A stretch of DNA of 64,000 nt from Klebsiella pneumoniae (GTDB taxonomy: Bacteria; Myxococcota_A; UBA796; SXON01), in NCBI GenBank assembly GCA_945862325.1, contig CAMAXZ010000016.1, positions 23,911-87,910 of the forward strand, read 5' to 3'. The position numbers and the translations under genes were made by a program. Every line of letters begins with the position of its first letter. The first letter of the stretch is position 1. Shown piece after piece: positions 16,980 to 25,412 of this stretch. The notes beneath the pieces were generated by a model. The model was not told the DNA's origin. It ran no database searches and saw only the letters and a list, made by a program, of their open reading frames with translations.

Positions 16980-19900
16980 CTACGGTGCGGTTTCGAAGGA
17001 GGAGGTCTCGACGGAGGGCGCCGCGTAGCGCGGCTGCGGGACCGTCTCGAACAGGCCGGGGAATTCGTTCGGGCGCAGGACGCCGAGCCGTCGCGTCGCG
17101 TTGGCGGTGTTGTCGTTGTACAGGTTGAGCTCGTACGACTTCGCGAGCGCCGCGGAGTACGCCGCGATCGCCTTCTCTTCCTGCGGGTACGCGCGGTCTT
17201 CGAGCGCGTAGCGGTAGAGCTCCTTCTGGTCCTCGGTCAGGTACGCGGGAACGTACGAGTCGAGGAGCGTCTGGCGCATGTTCTCGTACGCGCTGCCCAG
17301 GCGGGTCAGCGCGGCGAGGCCGAACTCACCCGCGCCGGTCTGGATGATCGCCGTGAAGGTCTTGTCGAGCTCGCCCATGGCCTTGGCCTTGGCGAGGAGC
17401 TGCTCCTTCAGGAGCTTGTCGATCTGCTTCTGCGGCAGCGACTTGGACCCGGGACCGTCGATCTTCATGGCGAGGAACGCCTGGTACTGCGGCTCGGCGA
17501 CGAGCAGCATGATCTGGGCGGCGTACTCGACCGAGTTCTCCATCGGGACGTTCGCGGCGCGCGCCTTCTCGAAGAAGGCCAGCGTGTCCTTCCAGAACTG
17601 CATCTGCTTCGCGCCCTGGCCGAGCTTCTCCAGGAGGAGCCCGTAGCGGAGGCGCGCGAACATCTGCTCGTCCATGGCCGGCGCGACGTAGCCGACGGCG
17701 GCCTTGCCGGTCGGCGGCGTGAAGAACGCGAGGTAGGCGCCGCTCGCCTCGGCGAACTTGCCCTTCTCCTCGTAGATCTTCGCGATCTCGAGCTTGAGAC
17801 CGGTCAGGTTCGGCTTGTCCTTGTACGTGTCGATGTACGCCTTGTAGTTCGCGATCGCCGTCTCCCACTCACCGAGCGAGCGACGGAAGTACGCCGCCGA
17901 GAACAGCGCGTCGGGCGCGCCGGAGTGCTGCGGGTCGAGCCGGAACAGCTTCTCGTACCAGACCGCGGCGTTCGCGAAGTCCGCGAGAGACTCGTAGTCG
18001 AACCCGAGGTTCGCCACCTGGTCCTTGTAGAACTTGCTCTTCGGGAACTTGTTGATGAGCTCGAGGCGCGCCGGGATGGCCTCGCTCACGCGGCCGAGCT
18101 CGCGGAGGTACACGCTCGCGTTGTTGAGCGCGAGGTCCGCGTTCGCGGAGCTCGGGAACTCCTTGTAGAAGGCGAGGTAGTCCGCGGCGCCCTTGGACTT
18201 GTCCTGCCCCTTCTTGAAGGAGACCTCGATGAGCTTGAGGCTGGCGTTCTCGTAGACGCCGTAGACTTCCTTCTTGAAGTCGGACGACCCGAGGCCCTGC
18301 TGGTCGAAGTAGAGCTTCGAGTTCGTCTTCAGGCTGTCCCAATCCTCGACGAGGGCGAACGAGTCGAGGATGAGGTTCGCGGCCTGCTCCGCCTCGCGGG
18401 ACTTCGGGTCCTTCGCGATGACGATGTTGAACCGCTCCGACGCCTCTTTGAACTGGTTCTTGTTGTAGAGGAGGTACGCCGACTTGTAGATGACGTTGCG
18501 GGTCTTGCCGTCTTCCGGGAAGAGCTTCGAGTACTGATCGAGCGCCTCGAGCTGCTTCTTCTCCCAGTCGGTCAGCTCCAGGCGGGCCGTGCTCTTGGTG
18601 TCCTTCGCCGTCTGGCCGGCGCCCTCGCGCTTGAGCATCTCCTCAGCGGCGAAGATGGCCGACTCGGCGCAGAAGCGGCTGTGCTGCCCCTTCGGGTCGA
18701 TCGACACGACCTTCATGTACTGCTCGTAGGCCTTGTCGTGCTTCTTGACCGTGTACAGGAGCTCCGAGTAGCCGTAGCGAACGTCGTAGCTGTACTTCGA
18801 GGTCTCGAACTCGGTGAGGTACGTCTCGTAGGCCTGCTCGGCGAACTTGTACGCCGACTCGGCGCCCTTGCCGGTCTTGAGCTTCTTCGCTTCGTTGTGG
18901 TACTCGCTCGCGACGCTTCGCAGGTTCTTCTCGAGGCGCTCGTTGGCGCTCTTGATGGCGTCCTGGTTCGTCGCGTTCGTGCGGGCCCACTGGGACTGCT
19001 TGCCGTAGTTCTTGAGCAGGCGGTCGATCTCGTCGATCGTCTCCTGCTTGCGGCCCATCTTGCGGTAGGCCTGGATGATGTCGTCCTGGTACTCGGGGGA
19101 GTTCGGGCCGTCCGGCTGCTCGCTGATGAGGCGGCGGTAGGTGGTGACGGCGTCTTCGAACTTGCCGTTCTCGAAGTAGGTGCTCGCGAGCCGCTTGAGC
19201 GCGTCGCGGATGAGCTCCTTCTTGCCGAGCTTGTTGAAGTACTCGTAGGCCTCGTCGAGCTCGCCGGCGTCGGCGAAGAAGCGCACGAGGTCCTTCAGCG
19301 CCTCTTCCTGGAGCTGGAGGTTCGACTTGCTGCCGGACGTGTCGGCCATCGAGTGGTCGACGACGAGCTTCAGGGTGTCGATGGCGAGGTTGTTTTCACC
19401 GACGTTGTAGTAGCACCAGGCCAGCTTGTAGTTGGCGAACGCGTACTTGGGGTGATCCTTGTACTGGGCGGCCTTCTTGTACGCGGAGAGGGCCTTCGGC
19501 GCCTCGTTCTTGTCGAAGAAGTATTCGCCGATCTGGACGTACGCGTCCGGCGCGTAGGCCGAGCTGGAGTAGGAGCGCACGAGGCGCGTGAACTCCGTGT
19601 TCGACTCGTCGACGCGCTTGGTGTCGAGGGTGGAGCGACCAACGTCGCCCAGCGCGGAGGCGAGGAAGAACGTCGCTTCGTCGGCGCGCGGGAACTGCGG
19701 GTAGCTGGTCAGGATCTGCTTGTAGAGCTTGATGCTGCGCTCTTGCCACTCGCGCGAGCCCTTCGTGAAGTCCGCGACCTTGCAGACCTCTTCGGGCTTG
19801 CCGCCCGCCTTGTTGAACTCGGCGTCGTAGCACTTGCCGTGCTGATCCATCTCCTTGAGGTAGAGATAGCGGCCCTGCTCGAAGTACAGGTCGGCGAGGC

Positions 19901-20183
19901 GGAGGATCATCTCCGCCTTCTGGTCGGCGCCGCCCGTGAAGTTCGCGATGAGCTCCTTGAGCTTCGTGATCGCGGAGAGGCGGGCCTCCTCGGCCTTCTT
20001 CTCGTACTCTTCGCTCTGGCGCGACGCGGCGTCGACCTCGTCGAGCTTGATGGTGCGGCGCTCGGCGCGCGTGTCGCGATCTTGCGCGTACGCGAGCTCG
20101 GGGGTCGCCACATAGGCGAAGGCCCCGAGGCCGATCAACAGGCTGAGCGCGACGCCCAGCTTGGGCGAGTGCGTGAGGGTCAT
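16980..20183 (-). CDS. gltD: Large periplasmic TPR protein, GltD/AgmU-like
   Basis: A 1067-residue protein with a cleavable signal peptide (MTLTHSPKLGVAL to ELAYAQ), made almost entirely of TPR-like helical hairpins (EYFFDKNEAPKALSAYKKA, YRRLISEQP, YDLYFEQGRYLYLKEMD-type repeats and AYLTEDQKELYRYALEDRAY near the end). Length and composition match AgmU/GltD of M. xanthus (a large TPR protein that decorates focal adhesions) and NfsD. GAGGA precedes the ATG. It lies 64 nt after gltC and 12 nt before gltE, which keeps the M. xanthus D-E order. It is presumed to be a scaffold in the periplasm. Confidence 0.76.
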   Translation of the reverse strand: MTLTHSPKLGVALSLLIGLGAFAYVATPELAYAQDRDTRAERRTIKLDEVDAASRQSEEYEKKAEEARLSAITKLKELIANFTGGADQKAEMILRLADLYFEQGRYLYLKEMDQHGKCYDAEFNKAGGKPEEVCKVADFTKGSREWQERSIKLYKQILTSYPQFPRADEATFFLASALGDVGRSTLDTKRVDESNTEFTRLVRSYSSSAYAPDAYVQIGEYFFDKNEAPKALSAYKKAAQYKDHPKYAFANYKLAWCYYNVGENNLAIDTLKLVVDHSMADTSGSKSNLQLQEEALKDLVRFFADAGELDEAYEYFNKLGKKELIRDALKRLASTYFENGKFEDAVTTYRRLISEQPDGPNSPEYQDDIIQAYRKMGRKQETIDEIDRLLKNYGKQSQWARTNATNQDAIKSANERLEKNLRSVASEYHNEAKKLKTGKGAESAYKFAEQAYETYLTEFETSKYSYDVRYGYSELLYTVKKHDKAYEQYMKVVSIDPKGQHSRFCAESAIFAAEEMLKREGAGQTAKDTKSTARLELTDWEKKQLEALDQYSKLFPEDGKTRNVIYKSAYLLYNKNQFKEASERFNIVIAKDPKSREAEQAANLILDSFALVEDWDSLKTNSKLYFDQQGLGSSDFKKEVYGVYENASLKLIEVSFKKGQDKSKGAADYLAFYKEFPSSANADLALNNASVYLRELGRVSEAIPARLELINKFPKSKFYKDQVANLGFDYESLADFANAAVWYEKLFRLDPQHSGAPDALFSAAYFRRSLGEWETAIANYKAYIDTYKDKPNLTGLKLEIAKIYEEKGKFAEASGAYLAFFTPPTGKAAVGYVAPAMDEQMFARLRYGLLLEKLGQGAKQMQFWKDTLAFFEKARAANVPMENSVEYAAQIMLLVAEPQYQAFLAMKIDGPGSKSLPQKQIDKLLKEQLLAKAKAMGELDKTFTAIIQTGAGEFGLAALTRLGSAYENMRQTLLDSYVPAYLTEDQKELYRYALEDRAYPQEEKAIAAYSAALAKSYELNLYNDNTANATRRLGVLRPNEFPGLFETVPQPRYAAPSVETSSFETAP

Positions 20184-20247
20184 GATCTCATTCCTCGATC
20201 GGGGAGACGCGGATGATGCGAGGCGCGGGGGGCCGCGCCTCGTCGAA

Positions 20248-22110
20248 TCAGTTGGAGGTGCAGGAGCCCTGTTCGGTGTACACGTAGTAACCGAGCTCGT
20301 CCTGCCAGAACTCGCCGTTGAACGGCCAGTAGATGCGGTCGGAGCTGGTACCGAAGCCGATCGCGTCGCGGCTGGACGTGTCGGCGATGTCGATGCCGGA
20401 GGCGGCGCGCTGGAACTTCAAGCGCTCACGGTCGGCGAGCTCGAACTTGATGATGTCGGCCTGGCCGAGGAGGTCGCCGATGTGATTGGAGGCGGTAGCG
20501 AGCTCCTGGAGCATCACCAGGCCGGCGCGACGCTTGAGGCGATCGCGGTCGGCGGCGATGATCTTCTGGAGATCCTCCCCGATCGACTCCTTCCACTGGG
20601 TCTTCTGTTCGGCGATGAGGTCGCGCTCGGCGTCCATCATGTCGAGGTGGGCGACGAGGCCCGCGAACTCCTGATTGCGGAGCATGCGCACGAACACGGA
20701 GCGGGGGAGCGACGTGTCCGCGGGCTTCTTGCCGAAGAACTTGTCGAACGCCTCGTCCGCCAGCTTCTTGCCCTCGTCGGAGCCGTACTGCTTGAGCAGG
20801 TCGCGCATCTCGGCGTGCATCGGCCGGTAGGTCTGGTCGAAGTCGGCGAGGAGGGCGTCGACCTCGTCGTACTCGCACAGATTGAAGAAGGTCAGCGCGC
20901 GGAGGACCTGGCCTTCGGGGATGAACTCGTCTTCGTTGAAGAAGGGGCTGTTGATCGTCAGCACCTGGCCGAGGACGAGGTTCGGGTCGGACAGCATGAA
21001 GCTGGTCCAGGCGTTCTCGAAGAGGCTCTCCGGCCAGTAGCGGGAGTCGCGCGGGACGAGGTCGTAGTAGCGCTGGGCCTGCTTGAAGTCTTCGATGCTG
21101 TAGTAGATGCGCGCGATGTTGAGCAGCGAGAGGTGCGCGAGCCGGTCGGCCGCTTCCTTCTCTTGCAGCGTCTGCGCCTCGACCTCGGACTTCACGACCT
21201 CCTGGAAGGCCTTGACGGCGGACTTCAGGCGGCCCTGCTTCACGGCGATGACGCCGTCGAAGTACTTCGAGCGGGTGTAGAGGTCCGACTTTTCGCTGAC
21301 CTGGCCGAAGGCCTTGCGGGCTTCGGTCAGGCTCTCGCGCTCGAACGCCCGCACGCCGGACAGGTAGTAGAGCTGGTTGCGCGCCTGGCGCGGGTACTCT
21401 TCCGCCGGGATCTTCGCGACGATGCGCGCGAGATCGGAGTCGTCGCCGGTGGCCTTGGCGATCGACACGAGCTTCGGGAGGGCGTACTTGAAGTAGGGGT
21501 TGGACGGGCCCTTCTTCAGAACCTCGATGTAGTAGTACTGCGCCGCGTGGTACAGCTTGAGGTCCATCAAGGACTGCGCGAGGTAGTACGTGATCTTCGC
21601 CTCGCTGTCGGGGTAGCTGCCCTCCTTGAGCATCTCCCACAGGAGGATCGAGCTCTGGAGCGGCTTCTTGGCCTTGAAGGCCTTCACCGCGTCTTCGAGC
21701 TTCTCGGGGTCACGTCCTTCTTCCGCCTCTTCGCCGCCCTCGTCTTCGAGGGACCGCTTGCCGCCGTCGCTGTTGGTGCTGCGGGACGACGACGAGCGGG
21801 AGCCGCCGCCGAGGGTCTCGGTGCGCTCGTACTCGGTCTTCGGCGCTTCTTCGGCCTCCTCGGAGGGCTCTTCCGGGGGCGGGGCCGCGGAGCGCGACAT
21901 GATGGCCTTCACCGCGGAGACGATCTCGGCGGGGGCGCCTTCGTTCTGGAGGCACCGAACGTCGTCGGAGCTGAACTTGCCGCCGCTCTCGTCGATCGTC
22001 TGCACGACGATCCCGACGGGCACGTTCACGTTGACCATGCTCATGATCTCCTCGCAGTTCAGCGCGAGGGCAGAGGGGGTCCAGAGGAGCGCGAGGAGGG
22101 TCAGCATCAC
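20248..22110 (-). CDS. gltC: TPR periplasmic protein, GltC-like
   Basis: A 620-residue protein with a signal peptide (LTLLALLWTPSALA), a short Cys-containing N-terminal domain (residues 18-70, LNCEEIMSMVNVNVPVG and DDVRCLQNEG), an acidic/Ser-rich linker, and a C-terminal TPR-like region of about 450 residues (YLAQSLMDLKLYHAAQYYY, AHLSLLNIARIYYSIEDF). GltC and NfsC have this size and plan and are periplasmic. The stop of gltB overlaps the ATG (TGATG at 22107); a GTG sits one codon earlier. A WPFNGEFWQDELGYY stretch near the C-terminus is conserved-looking. The call rests on the A-B-C-D order plus architecture. Confidence 0.72.
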   Translation of the reverse strand: MMLTLLALLWTPSALALNCEEIMSMVNVNVPVGIVVQTIDESGGKFSSDDVRCLQNEGAPAEIVSAVKAIMSRSAAPPPEEPSEEAEEAPKTEYERTETLGGGSRSSSSRSTNSDGGKRSLEDEGGEEAEEGRDPEKLEDAVKAFKAKKPLQSSILLWEMLKEGSYPDSEAKITYYLAQSLMDLKLYHAAQYYYIEVLKKGPSNPYFKYALPKLVSIAKATGDDSDLARIVAKIPAEEYPRQARNQLYYLSGVRAFERESLTEARKAFGQVSEKSDLYTRSKYFDGVIAVKQGRLKSAVKAFQEVVKSEVEAQTLQEKEAADRLAHLSLLNIARIYYSIEDFKQAQRYYDLVPRDSRYWPESLFENAWTSFMLSDPNLVLGQVLTINSPFFNEDEFIPEGQVLRALTFFNLCEYDEVDALLADFDQTYRPMHAEMRDLLKQYGSDEGKKLADEAFDKFFGKKPADTSLPRSVFVRMLRNQEFAGLVAHLDMMDAERDLIAEQKTQWKESIGEDLQKIIAADRDRLKRRAGLVMLQELATASNHIGDLLGQADIIKFELADRERLKFQRAASGIDIADTSSRDAIGFGTSSDRIYWPFNGEFWQDELGYYVYTEQGSCTSN

Positions 22111-22955
22111 TTCTTGCCCCCGAGGAAGAACGAGGCGTTGGCCTGCAGGATGACGTTGTTCTTCATCTCCAGGGTCGTGCTGGAGATGGTCTCGATGTAG
22201 GACATGGACTTGCCCTCGACGCGGACCGCGAGGGTCTCGTTGAACGCGATACGCGCGCCGCCGCCGAAGACGGTGGTGGGGTGAGTCTGGTTCTGCGTGG
22301 CGATGGCCGCGGGGTCGTCTTGGGCCTGCAACGCCACGAGGTCGTCGCTGGTCTGGACGAAGCCGAGCCCGAAGTGCCCGTAGATGTCGAACGCGATGAT
22401 GCCTCGGCCGACGGCCGCCTTGCCGTAGATCGGCGCGTAGGCGATGCCCAGGCTGCCGGCGGTCGTCAGCTTCGAGATGTCGGGGGAGACCTTGTTCTCT
22501 TCGAGGAGCTGCTTCGACAGCGGCTTCCAGTCGGGGTCCTCGACGCCGCCGGAGCCGAGGATCGGGGCGTACGAAAGCTGCGCCTCGACCGCGAGCACCT
22601 CGGTGAGGTGGTAGTCGGCGACGATGCCGATGATGTAGCGGTTGAGGAACGGGTCGTTCGTGACGAACCCGACCGACGGGCCGAACTCGAAGCGCCCGTT
22701 CTTGATGAAGGTCTTCGGCTGGATAGTCTTGACGATGCGGTCGGAGCGGCGCTTGGGGCCCGCGGCCTTCGCTTCGTCCTCGACCCGGCCGGACTTGACC
22801 GCGTCGCGCTCGGCGCGCACGGACTCTTCCTTCGGCGCCGCGGGATCGTCTTCGGTGTCGTCGCCCTCGTCCTGGGCCACGGCGAGGCCGAGGTCGATCG
22901 CGGGCTCGACCTCGGTGGCGAACGCGGCGGAGATGAGCATGGGGAACAGGGTCAT
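22107..22955 (-). CDS. gltB: Outer-membrane beta-barrel protein, GltB-like
   Basis: A 282-residue protein with a signal peptide, an acidic/charged linker (about 30-65), and a barrel domain starting FIKNGRFEFGPSVGF. It continues with a DYHLTEVLAVEAQLSYAP strand pair and ends ANASFFLGG. The same block occurs in the gene upstream (FMKGQRFEVAPSIGM, AYHFSETFAAEGAIVYAP), so A and B are tandem members of the myxobacterial outer-membrane barrel family to which GltA, GltB, NfsA and NfsB belong. TGGAG lies 5 nt before the ATG. It is 13 nt from gltA and overlaps gltC. Its role in M. xanthus is as an outer-membrane anchor for the machine. Confidence 0.76.
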   Translation of the reverse strand: MTLFPMLISAAFATEVEPAIDLGLAVAQDEGDDTEDDPAAPKEESVRAERDAVKSGRVEDEAKAAGPKRRSDRIVKTIQPKTFIKNGRFEFGPSVGFVTNDPFLNRYIIGIVADYHLTEVLAVEAQLSYAPILGSGGVEDPDWKPLSKQLLEENKVSPDISKLTTAGSLGIAYAPIYGKAAVGRGIIAFDIYGHFGLGFVQTSDDLVALQAQDDPAAIATQNQTHPTTVFGGGARIAFNETLAVRVEGKSMSYIETISSTTLEMKNNVILQANASFFLGGKK

Positions 22956-22968
22956 GGGATCTCCAGGC

Positions 22969-23859
22969 TCAGAAGCTGGTCTGGCGGGCCTTCATCTTCG
23001 GCACGAAGATGCTGACGCCGGCGGTGGTGAGGAACGGCGCGTACACGCGGCTCTCGAGCTCGACCGGGCGGCCGTTGATCTCGTTGCCGTAGTCGGGCTC
23101 GTCCGCCACGTAGATGGCGGAGCGCGCGTCGATCTTGAACGCGACGGACTGCGTGATGAAGAAGTTGAGGCCGATGCCGAGGGTGAAGGCGGGGTACGCC
23201 TCGACCGGCGGCTGCTCGTTGACGAGCACCGGGCTCACTTCCGGGTTGTTGGAGAACTCGGGGTTGTAGGTGGCGGTGTCCTTCGCCATGGTGAGGACGC
23301 CCACGCCCGCCGTGCCGTAGAGGTCGAAGTTGGCGACCGACTCACCCACGAGGTTGATCTTGCCGTAGACGGGCGTCCATCGCGCGGCGAAGAGCGCACC
23401 GAGTTGCAGACGATCGAGCGGCTGCTTGAAGTCGCCGGTGGCGCTGCTGTCGTGCGCGATGGCGACGAGCGTCTTCGTGAGACCCTTGACGCCGCCGACG
23501 CCGGTGTTCGGCGCGTAGACGATCGCCCCTTCCGCCGCGAAGGTCTCGGAGAAGTGGTACGCGAGCACCGCGCCGCCGTACACGTTCGTCACGAACGAGT
23601 TGTTCGGCACCATGCCGATCGACGGGGCCACCTCGAAGCGCTGCCCCTTCATGAAGAACTTGTTCTGGATGACGTTCTTGTCGGGGGCGCGGCCGTAGTG
23701 CACGTCCTGCGCGTCCTTGGCCGGGTGCGCGGCGTGCGCGGGCCCGCCGACGAGGGCGAGGGCCGCCACGAGGGCACCCATGGCGGACTGGACCAGACGC
23801 GCCCCGGCGGAGAGCGCCCCGGAGACGGGGGCGGCGTGCGGGACCGGCAGGTGGTTCAT
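22969..23859 (-). CDS. gltA: Outer-membrane beta-barrel protein, GltA-like, first gene of the locus
   Basis: A 296-residue protein with a long signal peptide (ALVAALALVGGPAHA) and the barrel block FMKGQRFEVAPSIGMVPNNS, YHFSETFAAEGAIVYAP, NFDLYGTAGVGVL. It is homologous to the next gene and to the GltA/NfsA family. AAGGAG sits 6 nt before the ATG at 23859, so the open frame further upstream is excluded. As the first gene of ten on this strand it sets the start of the operon. An extended -10 motif lies about 70 bp upstream. Confidence 0.76.
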   Translation of the reverse strand: MNHLPVPHAAPVSGALSAGARLVQSAMGALVAALALVGGPAHAAHPAKDAQDVHYGRAPDKNVIQNKFFMKGQRFEVAPSIGMVPNNSFVTNVYGGAVLAYHFSETFAAEGAIVYAPNTGVGGVKGLTKTLVAIAHDSSATGDFKQPLDRLQLGALFAARWTPVYGKINLVGESVANFDLYGTAGVGVLTMAKDTATYNPEFSNNPEVSPVLVNEQPPVEAYPAFTLGIGLNFFITQSVAFKIDARSAIYVADEPDYGNEINGRPVELESRVYAPFLTTAGVSIFVPKMKARQTSF

Positions 23860-23928
23860 CAACGGCTCCTTCTTGGGGGCGACTTCGAGCAGGTAGGGGA
23901 TGGCCGAGGACGTGCCTCGCGGCCGGGG

Positions 23929-23937
23929 ACCATAGCA
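23929..23937 (-). promoter_or_regulatory. Candidate extended -10 promoter for the glt-like operon
   Basis: The minus strand reads TGCTATGGT, matching TGnTAnnnT of extended -10 promoters, 70 bp before the gltA-like ATG in the 166-bp divergent gap. No good -35 box is seen at the proper distance. Weak evidence. Confidence 0.28.
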
Positions 23938-24025
23938 CGGTTCTGGCGTCCGTGACCTGTCCGGAACCCGTCGCGCGCCCGCGCCGGAAGGCTGGCCGCG
24001 GCGCGGGCCGTTATGGTCGTGGGGC

Positions 24026-24556
24026 ATGTTCCCCATGTCGCTCCTGCTCGTATGCGTTTCGAAGGGTGCGGACACACATTCGCATGGCTCGGAGCCCGCC
24101 GCACCTCATTCTGAGGGCGCCGACGCCTCCCCCGAGGCCCCGGCGCGGGGGCATGGGCCCGATCGCGCCCCGGTGCTCGCGAATGTCGTACCTCCACGGC
24201 TGCGAATTCCTGAGGCGACGGTGGAGCGCGACGAGGTCGTCCCGGTCACGATCGTCGCGCCGCCCGACGTGACGGTCGTGTTGGACGGCTGCAACCCGAT
24301 CGAGCTCGAGCAACAGGTTCACGGGCGTTGGGTCGCCACGGCGCCTGTCGCTTGCGCCGGCGCGCCGCCGCCGACGACCATCACGCGCGAGTTGACGATC
24401 TCCTTGCCCCCGCCGGGCGCGGGGCGTTGGCGGGCGGTGGTCACGTGGGGCCACGGCTGCCAGGAGGGGCGGCCCCTCGCGTTCGCGAGCTGCGCCCACC
24501 TCGACGTGGTGCGCTCGGAGCCGTTCAACGTAGGGGTCAGCGCCACCGCACGTTGA
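24026..24556 (+). CDS. Hypothetical secreted protein, divergent from the glt-like operon
   Basis: A 176-residue protein with a short hydrophobic start (FPMSLLLVCV) and a His/Ser/Ala/Pro-rich linker. A beta-rich domain follows at about 50-175 (LRIPEATVERDEVVPVTIV, TRELTISLPPPGAGRWRAVVTWGHGC), like a small immunoglobulin-type module, with four Cys. I do not recognise a family. It starts 166 bp from gltA on the other strand and ends convergently, overlapping the lipoprotein gene at 24537 by 20 nt. A second ATG at 24035 is an equally possible start. Coding potential is supported by composition and strand patterning only. Confidence 0.55.
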   Translation: MFPMSLLLVCVSKGADTHSHGSEPAAPHSEGADASPEAPARGHGPDRAPVLANVVPPRLRIPEATVERDEVVPVTIVAPPDVTVVLDGCNPIELEQQVHGRWVATAPVACAGAPPPTTITRELTISLPPPGAGRWRAVVTWGHGCQEGRPLAFASCAHLDVVRSEPFNVGVSATAR

Positions 24557-25412
24557 CGCCGATCCAACCCATGCCACCGCGGCGGTCGCGGGCGACCGCC
24601 CACAGGCGGGACGTGTCGCGCGCGGGGTCGGTGGGCGTCGTGTAGCGGCGGGCGGTCTCGGGCCACACCGCGGTGGACTGGTCGAACACGCCCTCTTCGG
24701 TGAACCAGGTGAAGTAGGGGGCTTCATCACGCTCTTCCGCCGGGCCGTCGTCTGGGACGTAGGTGTACGTCTCCACGGCGTCCTCCGCGAGGCGGACGTC
24801 GATGTCGTAGGTCTGTCCTCGATCGAGGGTCACCGTGGCGCCTTCGGCCAACGCGACGCCGTCGACGAGGAGGGCGCTGACGGTCGGGTTGTGATTGGGC
24901 GTGAGCGCCTCGCTGATGGGCATCCGTTTGAACGCGAGCTCGACGTCGTCCTCGGAGACCTCCTCTCCTTCGGCCAGCTCCGGGAACGCGCTGACGTTCA
25001 CGAAGACCGTGAGGCCCTCGGCGCGCGCGCTCGGCTCGAGGGTGTCCAACGCATCGGCGGGGATGGTCCATGTCGGCGCGAGAAAGGGCTCGACGCCGAG
25101 CAGGCCCGCGTCGAGGAGGACCTGTTGCTCCTCCGCGTCGATGGCCCCGTCCGCGAAGATCGCCTCGATGGCCGCGCCGTCGAGCGCGCAGCCCTCGGAT
25201 GGATCGCCCGTGAGGCATCCCACGTACACGACGATCCCCGGAGGGGCCTCGGGCGGCCCGACGACCAGCGACCGGAAGGTGACCGTGTCGCCCGGCCGCG
25301 GCTCGGCGGGGTCCGCCGCGATCGCCAGGACGCGCAAACGGTCGATGCGCCACGGCTCCGACACGAACGCGTCGTCGCACGCGATGAGGAGGAGGAAGAG
25401 AGTGGCGATCAC
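24537..25412 (-). CDS. Lipoprotein of unknown function in the TonB operon
   Basis: A 291-residue lipoprotein starting at a GTG whose GTGA overlaps the stop of the receptor gene. The signal is VIATLFLLLIAC, with the lipid Cys at about residue 12. The rest looks like beta-sandwich domains (RVLAIAADPAEPRPGDTV, a start seen in myxobacterial lipoproteins that accompany receptors), with a closing GGMGWIGVNVRW strand. It probably sits on the periplasmic face of the outer membrane or on the surface as a partner of the TonB-dependent receptor, by analogy with receptor/lipoprotein pairs. No specific substrate can be named. Confidence 0.75.
   Translation of the reverse strand: MIATLFLLLIACDDAFVSEPWRIDRLRVLAIAADPAEPRPGDTVTFRSLVVGPPEAPPGIVVYVGCLTGDPSEGCALDGAAIEAIFADGAIDAEEQQVLLDAGLLGVEPFLAPTWTIPADALDTLEPSARAEGLTVFVNVSAFPELAEGEEVSEDDVELAFKRMPISEALTPNHNPTVSALLVDGVALAEGATVTLDRGQTYDIDVRLAEDAVETYTYVPDDGPAEERDEAPYFTWFTEEGVFDQSTAVWPETARRYTTPTDPARDTSRLWAVARDRRGGMGWIGVNVRWR

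Noticed and set aside
15084..20216. Very long plus-strand open frame opposite gltD, gltE and the first F gene
   Set aside because: It is the antisense of TPR genes with clear homology and ribosome-binding sites. In high-GC DNA such shadow frames stay open by codon bias, and its composition (Leu/Val/Arg/Glu repeats) is typical of a shadow.
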